A stretch of 64,000 bases of DNA from Kordiimonadaceae bacterium (GTDB lineage: Bacteria > Pseudomonadota > Alphaproteobacteria > Sphingomonadales > Kordiimonadaceae), in contig JAEPQB010000001.1 of NCBI GenBank assembly GCA_017640725.1, positions 1,426,001-1,490,000 of the forward strand. The letters run 5' to 3'. The translations under genes were made by a program, and so were the position numbers. Under the pieces are notes generated by a model. The model saw only the letters and a list, made by a program, of their open reading frames with translations, did no database searches and was not told where the DNA came from. Positions within the stretch are counted from its first letter, which is position 1; each line of letters starts with the position of its first letter. Positions 8,901-16,270 of this stretch are shown piece after piece.

Positions 8901-10174
8901 GCGAGATTGCCGTCGCCTACATCGGCATGACTCACTTGGGGGTTAACTCGGCTGTTGCTGCCGCAGCACGCGGAATGCAAGTAACCTGTTTCGATCCTGA
9001 TGAGGAGGTAGTGGAGGCGCTAAATGCTGGTGTGCCTCCAGTAACCGAACCTCAACTTGAACATTTTATGCGTGAAAATGAAGAGCGGCTGACCTTTACG
9101 GCTGATAAGGCGTCACTGCGCAGTGCTGATGTGGCGATTGTCGCACCTGATGTCCCCACTGATGATGAAGGCAATAGCGATCTTTCAGGCCTGAAAAATC
9201 TTCTCGCCCTGGCCGACACCAATCTGGGTCCCGCCATCCCGCTTATTGTTCTAAGCCAGGTGCCACCAGGGTTTAGTCGTTCACTTGCACTCGAAAGCGG
9301 CCGCCCATTTTATTGCCAGGTTGAAACCCTCATTTTTGGTCAGGCTGTCGAGCGTGCGCTAAACCCAGAACGTATTATTTTTGGCGCTGCCGCGCCTGAC
9401 GCGCCCATACACCCCTCTTACCAGGCTTTTCTCAACCGGTTTGATTGCCCGTTGTTACCCATGCGGTATGAAAGTGCGGAACTTGCGAAAATCGCGATCA
9501 ATTGCTGTTTGGTTTCTTCCATCAGTGTTGCAAATACATTGGGGGAATTGTGCGAAAAAATTGGTGCTGATTGGTCTGAAATTGCACCTGCGCTAAAGCT
9601 CGACCGCAGGATCGGCCAGTATGCCTATCTTTCACCAGGGCTTGGCATTGCAGGCGGGAATCTGGAGCGCGACCTGAATACGGTGATGCGCTACGCCTCC
9701 GCCTACGGCACCGATGCCGGGGCGGTCGAGGCATGGGTGCGCAACAGTCGATATCGCCGCGACTGGGTTCTTAGGCTCCTGCATGATCAGTTGCTGGACT
9801 ATGCCCCAAACCCGAAAATCGTGGTGTGGGGGCTTGCATACAAGCAGGACACACACTCCACCAAGAATTCGCCGGCACTCGCACTGATTGATCACCTTGG
9901 CGCTTTTGGCCTATCTGCCTATGACCCGGTGGTACCGGTGTCTGCTGTTCTCAATCGCGCGCTGGAGCAGAAGCAATCGGCACTCGACGCCTGCGAAGGC
10001 GCTGATATTCTGATCATCATGACCCCATGGGAAGAATTCAAAGACACAGCGCCAGCAGATATTAAAGCACATATGGCTGGCAGCATCATTGTTGACCCCT
10101 ATGGAGTTTTAGATACCAATGCCTGTACTGCACAGGCGCTGCAGCATTTTACGCTGGGGCGGGCAAACGTATAA
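8897..10174 (+). CDS. UDP-sugar 6-dehydrogenase homologue lacking the catalytic cysteine
   Basis: A 425-residue protein with the three-domain UDP-glucose/GDP-mannose dehydrogenase layout. Residues 1-30 bind NAD, AELAKIAIN (195-203) keeps the conserved Lys198 and Asn202, and GLAYKQDT near 310-320 matches the C-terminal nucleotide-sugar domain. The active-site loop, normally GFGGSCFPKD, reads GIAGGNLERD (250-259), so the Cys that forms the thiohemiacetal is Asn255. Without Cys a four-electron oxidation to a uronic acid is unlikely; a single oxidation of a secondary alcohol to a ketone is more plausible, as proposed for LmbL. ATG 8897 overlaps the previous stop; a longer frame from 8804 lies inside the upstream gene. 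Confidence 0.83.
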   Translation: MSEIAVAYIGMTHLGVNSAVAAAARGMQVTCFDPDEEVVEALNAGVPPVTEPQLEHFMRENEERLTFTADKASLRSADVAIVAPDVPTDDEGNSDLSGLKNLLALADTNLGPAIPLIVLSQVPPGFSRSLALESGRPFYCQVETLIFGQAVERALNPERIIFGAAAPDAPIHPSYQAFLNRFDCPLLPMRYESAELAKIAINCCLVSSISVANTLGELCEKIGADWSEIAPALKLDRRIGQYAYLSPGLGIAGGNLERDLNTVMRYASAYGTDAGAVEAWVRNSRYRRDWVLRLLHDQLLDYAPNPKIVVWGLAYKQDTHSTKNSPALALIDHLGAFGLSAYDPVVPVSAVLNRALEQKQSALDACEGADILIIMTPWEEFKDTAPADIKAHMAGSIIVDPYGVLDTNACTAQALQHFTLGRANV

Positions 10175-10191
10175 AGATTAAGGGATTTTTC

Positions 10192-11073
10192 ATGCTCACT
10201 CATACATTTGATTCTCCGCAGAAGCTGGCTCGTGTCGTTCTTTTGGGCGGCAGCGGCTTTGTTGGACAGGCGATTGAAGCTGCTTTGGAAAAGACGAATA
10301 CGCCTGTAAAGTCTTTCTCCTCAGCGGAACTGGATTTGTCCGCCGAAACTGCGGTAGATCAGTTGGCAGGCGAACTTCACAAAAATGACCGCCTGGTGAT
10401 CCTTTCCGCGTTGACGCCAGACAAGGGGCGCGACATTGCCACCTTCATGAAAAACCTCAAAATGATTGAAACGGTTTGTGCCGCTGTTGGCAAAGCGCCT
10501 GTTCAACAAATCGTCTATTTCTCATCAGACGCCGTATATCCGCTCGGCGATAGTCCTGTCAGTGAAGCAAGCGCTGCAGCGCCTGCTGATCTCTACGGTG
10601 CGATGCATCTGGCGCGCGAACTCATGCTAAAGGACACAGCGGGTGACAAACTTGTAGTCTTGAGGCCAACACTCATATACGGCGCCGACGATAGTCATAA
10701 CTCCTATGGCCCAAACCGGTTCCGCCGGTTGGCCGCTAAAGAGGGGAAGATCACGATTGGCGGCAAGGGAGAAGAGACTCGCGACCATGTTTTCGTGGAG
10801 GATGTGGCTGAAATTGTAACCCTGGTCCTGGGTCATGGCTCCACCGGTGTGTTGAATGTTGCCACTGGCAGCTCCGTCGATTTCGGCGCATTGGCGCACA
10901 TGGTCGCTAGTCTGTTTGGCGACGGTGTGGAAATCTGCCCGACAGAACGCAATATGCCGGTCACACATCGCCATTTTGATATAACTGCCACGCGAAAAGC
11001 ATTTCCGGAGTTTCAGTTTGCATCCCTCGAGGAGGGCCTCAGGAAGGCACACAAAGAATTCTCGGACAGCTGA
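10192..11073 (+). CDS. NAD-dependent epimerase/dehydratase family protein with YxxxH
   Basis: A 293-residue extended SDR. LLGGSGFVG (17-25) binds the cofactor and YFSSDAVYP (109-117) is the Ser region. The catalytic pair reads Y135-G-A-M-H139, with His where nearly all SDR enzymes have Lys. RPTLIYGADDSHNSYGPNRF follows near 158-177, as in dTDP-sugar reductases and epimerases. Either the His serves the same role in this subfamily or the reaction differs. AAGGGA precedes the ATG. The stop overlaps the start of the methyltransferase gene (TGATG). Confidence 0.78.
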   Translation: MLTHTFDSPQKLARVVLLGGSGFVGQAIEAALEKTNTPVKSFSSAELDLSAETAVDQLAGELHKNDRLVILSALTPDKGRDIATFMKNLKMIETVCAAVGKAPVQQIVYFSSDAVYPLGDSPVSEASAAAPADLYGAMHLARELMLKDTAGDKLVVLRPTLIYGADDSHNSYGPNRFRRLAAKEGKITIGGKGEETRDHVFVEDVAEIVTLVLGHGSTGVLNVATGSSVDFGALAHMVASLFGDGVEICPTERNMPVTHRHFDITATRKAFPEFQFASLEEGLRKAHKEFSDS

Positions 11074-11753
11074 TGCCAGAGTTTAATCTGCTCAAATCGG
11101 TTCCCAGCGTCCGCCGAGATGTGTCGGCAAGGCTGCAGAACAAAGAACGCAACCGGGCGATTTCGCTCGCCTTTGGTGAGGCTTATTTTGATGGACCACG
11201 TGAGCAGGGATATGGTGGCTACACGTATGATGGTCGTTGGGTGCCAGTTGCCGAGGCCGCACGTGACCATTACGGATTGAAATCAGGCCAGTCGGTCCTT
11301 GATGTCGGCTGCGCCAAGGGTTTTTTTGTCTATGACCTGATGCAGGTGGTGCCCGGACTAGACGCTTGCGGGGTTGATATTTCCGACTACGCCCTCACCA
11401 ACGCCAAGCCAGAGGTAAAACACCGCCTGCAGCAGAGTAGCGCCGACAATCTGCCATTTGAGGACGATAGCTTTGACGCCGCATTTTCGATCAACACCAT
11501 CCATAACTTGGACCGCGATGGGTGCATAAGGACTTTGCGCGAAATGAACCGGGTTGTGAAGGATCCTAGCAATTGCTTTGTTCAGGTGGATGCTTATCGA
11601 AACGAAGAGGAAAAAAACCTGTTCGAAGCCTGGATGTTAACGGCAAAAACATATGGTACACCTGAGGATTGGCGGAAAATCTTTGAGGATGCCAACTACG
11701 TCGGGGACCATTTCTGGACGATTTTGGAGTTTGAAGACCAGGTCCAGCTTTGA
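11073..11753 (+). CDS. SAM-dependent methyltransferase
   Basis: A 226-residue class I methyltransferase. VLDVGCAKGFF at 75-85 is motif I, GVDISDYAL near 100 is motif II, and LPFEDDSFDAAFSINTIHNL (about 127-146) is the methyltransferase type 11 core. A preceding region with YFDGPREQGYGGY (38-50) is shared almost word for word with the methyltransferase at 19542-20249, so the two are paralogues. O- or C-methylation of a sugar or carrier-linked glycan is inferred from the operon. It starts within the stop of the previous gene. Confidence 0.83.
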   Translation: MPEFNLLKSVPSVRRDVSARLQNKERNRAISLAFGEAYFDGPREQGYGGYTYDGRWVPVAEAARDHYGLKSGQSVLDVGCAKGFFVYDLMQVVPGLDACGVDISDYALTNAKPEVKHRLQQSSADNLPFEDDSFDAAFSINTIHNLDRDGCIRTLREMNRVVKDPSNCFVQVDAYRNEEEKNLFEAWMLTAKTYGTPEDWRKIFEDANYVGDHFWTILEFEDQVQL

Positions 11754-11766
11754 GGGAGACAACAGA

Positions 11767-12453
11767 ATGAGCGACGAGAGCACAAAAGAGTCTCAATATA
11801 ATATCGCGCTTGACTATGCGCGAGAGCGTGGATTGGAGCAGATGGGCCTGATGACCAGCCAAGCCTGGTACGATGACCCACGGCGCCTCACATTTACGCT
11901 GGCGCGCTACAAATTTGTTTCGAAAATGTTCGCGAGTAAAAAGCACGCCTTGGAAGTGGGGTGTGCAGACGCTTTTGGAACTCGCATCGTGTGCCAGGAA
12001 GTAGAAAAAGTCACGGCAACGGACTTTGACCCCCTATTCGTTAAAGACGTTCAAGACAGAATGAATGATCGCTGGCGCTTCGAATGTCTGGTCCACGACA
12101 TGCTCGATGGACCGATGCCCGGTGCATATGACTGCATGTATGCGCTTGATGTTCTTGAACATATTGAAAATACAGACGAAGACGTTTTTATCAAAAATAT
12201 GATTGCACCGCTCGACCAAGATGGTGCGATTATCCTCGGAATGCCGTCACTTGAAAGCCAGGACTATGCTTCACCCATTTCCAAAGAGGGGCACGTAAAT
12301 TGCAAGACGATGCCTGAGTTTAAGGAGTTGATGGAAAAATACTTCAAGAATGTCTTCATGTTTTCCATGAATGATGAAATTGTCCACACCGGTTATCACA
12401 AGATGGCGCATTATCTGTTTGCGCTGGGTTGTAGCAAACGCGAGGAATTTTGA
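11767..12453 (+). CDS. SAM-dependent methyltransferase
   Basis: A 228-residue class I methyltransferase with ALEVGCADAFGTRIV at 61-75 (motif I), TDFDP at 85-89 and YALDVLEHIEN near 125-135, the layout of methyltransferase types 11/12/23 that act on sugars and quinones. It is not closely similar to the previous gene's product. ATG 11767 follows GAGGGAG of the previous gene's end; a longer frame from 11653 overlaps that gene and lacks support. Probably modifies the glycan made by this operon. Confidence 0.8.
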   Translation: MSDESTKESQYNIALDYARERGLEQMGLMTSQAWYDDPRRLTFTLARYKFVSKMFASKKHALEVGCADAFGTRIVCQEVEKVTATDFDPLFVKDVQDRMNDRWRFECLVHDMLDGPMPGAYDCMYALDVLEHIENTDEDVFIKNMIAPLDQDGAIILGMPSLESQDYASPISKEGHVNCKTMPEFKELMEKYFKNVFMFSMNDEIVHTGYHKMAHYLFALGCSKREEF

Positions 12454-12457
12454 CCTA

Positions 12458-14218
12458 ATGAAGCACGCGGAGTTTGCCCCGGAGATCGAGAGCTTTGGCC
12501 GCCACTTGTCGACCATTGTTGAGCAAGAGGATCTCTATGGCGCGCTGAATATGACAAAAGCGGATTTCGACATTGTCGATTTCCTGCTCGAGATCGATTC
12601 ACACTATGTGAATGTCCAAGAATTTGTTGATCATATTGATATTGCTTTCATCAAGCGCCAGCTCGAAGCCCACCTTGGCGCGGGCACGTCTTCCGGAAGA
12701 AGACTGGTAGTGGCCCCTTCGTCACCGCTCTTTGACACCGTCTTGCAAGACATGAGTGAGCACTTTGAGAATGTGGCTTTTATCGACAAGCATCGCGGCG
12801 GCACACCGGTTGGGGGACACACAATTGAAGCATCAGACACTTTTGAAGTCTGTCCTGATGACCTGTGCCTGATACTAACTCGCAATACCGAAGCGGCAGC
12901 CGCCTATCAGAACCAGTTTGGTGCACAGAACTGTGTCAATTTCCTGAAGGTTTTTGATCGCGAAAAGATGGCTCGATCCGCGCCGCAATTGAATGACTTT
13001 ATTGGCAAGGTGAATGCAACCGAAAAACCGATCTTGTTTTCAAGCCCACGCCCGATGGGTACGGTTGCCTCGACAATTCGCGAACTTGGTCGGCGCGGCT
13101 ATTCACCTTTCTGGCTTGGGGCCGAAGAGGTCAAAGAAGACCATCAGATTGGCTATTCAACACCCCGTGTCAGTGATGTTGCGTTTATGGGCTATCACAT
13201 CGGTGGCCTTCTAGATAACTTGCGGACCTTCACCAGCCTGACACACGGAACGGTCTTGTTTCACTTTGAAGCTATCTATCCACCCAATTGGGACTTTAAC
13301 CGGGTAGCAATCTGCTATGCAGCAACGCTTGCGATGATACGAACTGTTAAGGATTGCCGGAAGACAGGCTCCTCTGCTCGTTTTGCCCTCTATATGTATG
13401 ACGCGATCAAGCCGGGTGTGAAAAACTACCATATGGGCGGTTCCTGTGGGCGGCTCTATAAAGCCATGATGGCGGAGGCCGAAGCCATCATTTTCAGTTC
13501 CTACACGGAACCCTTTGGTGATTTTGTTTCTAACGCAGTGGGAAAGGACCTTCCTCGCGTTCACTGCCACCGTTATCAAGTGATGCCCAAGAATCGCCAA
13601 CCTCGCCTTACAGATGCGTATCACATCGCGATCATTTCCGTGTTGCTAGAGGAATTCTGGGAACCTTCGCGCATGGGTATTGTTCCTTACGTCAGGGAAA
13701 TTATCGGTCAGGGAGTCCACGTCCATTATTATGCGGGTGACGTGAACCACCCGAAGCTCGCTGAATTTCGCATGTCCATTCCTGCTGACCGGAGGCACCA
13801 GTTCCATTTACATAAGCCGATCCATGACCTTGACGAGCTTTCGAGCGAGCTGAGCCAGTATCACGCCGGTTGGAGCTTGTTCAACATGCAAATTTTTAAT
13901 GACATGACGACGCACCTTGATGACCAGTTTACCAGCGATGCCATGGAAATGTTCACACCGACAACGTTGCCTTCTGTTATCTGGACCTGCGCTGCAGCTG
14001 GCCTGCCCATCATTTGCAACCGGTCCATGCGCGGGGTTGTTGATATGTTACCTGAGGGAATGACGCTGCCGCTCTCACTTTCAGAACTTGGCAACTTGAA
14101 AAATATTCTCGACACGCTGGATTGGGAAAAAATTGATGCCACGTCATTAGACGGGCTCGATATCGCCAATCAGATACACAAACTTTCTGACTTTCTGGAA
14201 GAACTCCATGCCGCCTAA
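12458..14218 (+). CDS. Large glycosyltransferase-like protein, paralogue of 21570-23414
   Basis: A 586-residue protein without signal peptide or clear membrane helix. The middle has MYDAIKPGVKNYHMGG near residue 310, and the C-terminal third has SVIWTCAAAGLPIICNRSMRGVVDMLPEGM near 505-535, a GT-B donor-site-like pattern. The same blocks in the same order, with the LDWEK-type ending, occur in the product of the minus-strand gene at 21570-23414, so the pair defines a local family. The N-terminal 120 residues are not recognised. ATG 12458 is preferred over an upstream in-frame ATG inside the previous gene. Glycosyl transfer is inferred from the C-terminal pattern and the neighbours only. Confidence 0.62.
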   Translation: MKHAEFAPEIESFGRHLSTIVEQEDLYGALNMTKADFDIVDFLLEIDSHYVNVQEFVDHIDIAFIKRQLEAHLGAGTSSGRRLVVAPSSPLFDTVLQDMSEHFENVAFIDKHRGGTPVGGHTIEASDTFEVCPDDLCLILTRNTEAAAAYQNQFGAQNCVNFLKVFDREKMARSAPQLNDFIGKVNATEKPILFSSPRPMGTVASTIRELGRRGYSPFWLGAEEVKEDHQIGYSTPRVSDVAFMGYHIGGLLDNLRTFTSLTHGTVLFHFEAIYPPNWDFNRVAICYAATLAMIRTVKDCRKTGSSARFALYMYDAIKPGVKNYHMGGSCGRLYKAMMAEAEAIIFSSYTEPFGDFVSNAVGKDLPRVHCHRYQVMPKNRQPRLTDAYHIAIISVLLEEFWEPSRMGIVPYVREIIGQGVHVHYYAGDVNHPKLAEFRMSIPADRRHQFHLHKPIHDLDELSSELSQYHAGWSLFNMQIFNDMTTHLDDQFTSDAMEMFTPTTLPSVIWTCAAAGLPIICNRSMRGVVDMLPEGMTLPLSLSELGNLKNILDTLDWEKIDATSLDGLDIANQIHKLSDFLEELHAA

Positions 14219-15215
14219 GACTCAGCCAATTGATCCTCTGGCCAGTGAAAACCATGAAACGCTACTTCGGTTGCATGAAGAGCTTCTTAGAGTGCGCCAC
14301 GCCGAACTTGCTTTGGCGGAGCGGTACAAGCAGCAAGAGATGCGCACCCCGACCCACTTTGGGGTCGGTCAGGAGGCTGTGGCAGTCGGTGTATGCGCCG
14401 CCCTTGAAAAAACAGATGTGGCCTACAGCCATCATCGATCCCACAACCATTTTCTGGCCAAGGGCGGCAGTGTTTATCGACTGGCAGCAGAACTTTTTGG
14501 GCGCGAGACCGGCTGTTCCCGCGGACGCGGCGGATCCGTTCACCTGACAGATTTATCATGTGGTTTTGTAGCATCCAGCGCCATTCTTGGAGAGGCCATG
14601 TCCGCCGCAACGGGCAGTGCACTTGCGTTCAGGCTTGGAAATGAAAAGCGTATAGCGACGGCTTTCTTTGGTGACGCGGTGGCAGAGGAAGGCGCCTTCT
14701 ATGAGTGCCTGAGTTATGCGGCGCTCAAAAAGCTTCCCGTTCTTTATGTGTGCGAGAACAATGGCTATGCGACAGAAAGCCCATTATCTATCAGACAACC
14801 TGCGGGGGCGGATATTAGTGGCCGCGTGGCCAGTTTTGGCGTCAGGACCATTAAGGCCGAAGGCAATGACGTGCTTGCCGTATTGACGGCCGCCCGCGAG
14901 GCAGTTGCATATTTGCGCACAGAGGGAACACCCGTTTTCCTTGAGTGCGCCACGTACCGCTGGCTTGAGCATGTTGGCCCGTTTTACGATCACGAGCTTG
15001 GCCGCACCTACCGCACCGAACAGGAAGTTGCTGGTTGGCAAGATAAATGTCCTGTCATCAAAAGCCGTGCCGCCATTTTGGAAGCGGGTGCAGCTGACGA
15101 GGCAACGCTTGATAAGATGCAAACAGATATTCAAGCAGTCATTCAGGCAGACATCGAGAAAGCCTACGGCGATCCCTGGCCGGATCCTCAACAGCTATTT
15201 GACAATATCTATTAG
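14208..15215 (+). CDS. Thiamine-diphosphate enzyme, E1 alpha subunit type (PdhA/AcoA-like)
   Basis: A 335-residue protein matching the alpha subunit of 2-oxoacid dehydrogenase E1. FGVGQEAVAVGV (51-62), YSHHRSHNHFLAKGG (73-87) and GCSRGRGGSVHL (102-113) are family hallmarks. The ThDP motif runs from GDA (155-157) to the ENN at 183-185. It overlaps the preceding gene by 11 nt and is followed by the beta subunit. No lipoyl E2 or E3 gene is near, and the other genes make glycans, so classic acyl-CoA formation is unlikely. Adding a two-carbon unit from pyruvate to a keto-sugar, or an acyloin reaction, is a testable alternative. Confidence 0.85.
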   Translation: MPPKTQPIDPLASENHETLLRLHEELLRVRHAELALAERYKQQEMRTPTHFGVGQEAVAVGVCAALEKTDVAYSHHRSHNHFLAKGGSVYRLAAELFGRETGCSRGRGGSVHLTDLSCGFVASSAILGEAMSAATGSALAFRLGNEKRIATAFFGDAVAEEGAFYECLSYAALKKLPVLYVCENNGYATESPLSIRQPAGADISGRVASFGVRTIKAEGNDVLAVLTAAREAVAYLRTEGTPVFLECATYRWLEHVGPFYDHELGRTYRTEQEVAGWQDKCPVIKSRAAILEAGAADEATLDKMQTDIQAVIQADIEKAYGDPWPDPQQLFDNIY

Positions 15216-15238
15216 GCCTAGACGGAACGAGGGCGCCA

Positions 15239-16270
15239 ATGAGGGTTTTAAAATATAAAGAAGCGATTTCCGAAGCCACGGTTCAGGCCATGGAGGCTGA
15301 CGAAAGCATTTTTGTGACAGGTCACGCAGTTGATTATCCGTCCGGTATTTTTGGGTCCACATCAGCAGCAGCTGAGAAGTTCCCGGACCGGGTGTTTGAT
15401 TGCCCATCAATGGAAAACGCTTTTGCAGGCATTGCCGTTGGCGCAGCGGCAATGGGGCAGCGCCCGATGTTTGTCTATCCACGGGCGGACTTTATGTTCC
15501 TGTCATTCGACAATCTGCTCAATTTGGCTTGCAAATGGCGCTACATGTATGGCGGCAACGCGGGCCATGTTCCAATCGTCCTGCGCGCAGTTGTCGGCAA
15601 AGGCTGGGGGCAAGGCGCTACACATTCACAAAGCCCGCATGCGCCGCTAGCGCATTTCCCGGGGCTTACTGTCGCAATGCCTGCGGCGCCGGCGGACGCC
15701 AAGGGGCTTCTTTTATCCGCGCTGACGAGCAACCATCCCGTTATATTATTTGAACACCGGTCTTTGTTCGACCATGAGGGTGAAGTGGATGAGGCGATGG
15801 AGCCTATTCCATTTGGCAAAGCGAGGATTGTTCGCGAAGGCCATGATGTGACCATTGTGGCCACATCGCTTATGGTTAGCGAGGCGGTGACCGCAGCAGA
15901 AGAATTGGCGGGTCGGGGCATCAGTGTTGAGATAATAGACCCTCGCACCATTCGGCCACTGGACGAGGCCGCAATCCTGAATTCGGTCAAAAAAACCGGC
16001 CGATTGATTGTGGCGGACACGAGTTGGGAACTGTGTGGTTTCAGTAGCGAGGTGGCTGGTCTCGTGGCAGAAAAGGCTTTCAAGCACCTTAAAGCACCGG
16101 TGCGAAGGATCGCCCTCGCGGATTGTCCGGCACCCGTTTCGATGCCGCTTGAGGAGGCCTTTTATCCAAAAGCGTCAACGCTTGCGAACGCCGTGCTGGA
16201 GCTGACGGGCCAGAACACGGAGAACATGTCTCATATCGACGAAGTGTCTCTGTTTAAAGGGCCCTATTGA
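15239..16270 (+). CDS. Thiamine-diphosphate enzyme, E1 beta subunit type (PdhB/AcoB-like)
   Basis: A 343-residue E1 beta subunit. AISEATVQAMEADESIFVTG at the N-terminus, FDCPSMENAFAGIAVGAA (about 53-70) and PRADFMFLSFDNLLNLACKWRYM (about 81-103) are the pyrimidine-domain features. The C-terminal transketolase-like domain has VEIIDPRTIRPLD near residue 230. It would form a heterotetramer with the product of 14208-15215. Usual E1 beta features such as YPRAD and GHVPIVLR are intact, so an active enzyme is expected. The last 17 nt overlap the convergent gene 16254-18539. GAGG precedes the ATG. Confidence 0.85.
   Translation: MRVLKYKEAISEATVQAMEADESIFVTGHAVDYPSGIFGSTSAAAEKFPDRVFDCPSMENAFAGIAVGAAAMGQRPMFVYPRADFMFLSFDNLLNLACKWRYMYGGNAGHVPIVLRAVVGKGWGQGATHSQSPHAPLAHFPGLTVAMPAAPADAKGLLLSALTSNHPVILFEHRSLFDHEGEVDEAMEPIPFGKARIVREGHDVTIVATSLMVSEAVTAAEELAGRGISVEIIDPRTIRPLDEAAILNSVKKTGRLIVADTSWELCGFSSEVAGLVAEKAFKHLKAPVRRIALADCPAPVSMPLEEAFYPKASTLANAVLELTGQNTENMSHIDEVSLFKGPY

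Noticed and set aside
14208-16270. Reading the ThDP pair as a split transketolase
   Set aside because: The alpha motif set (GQEAVAVG, RGRGGSVHL) and the beta motif set are of the 2-oxoacid dehydrogenase E1 type; split transketolase halves look different.
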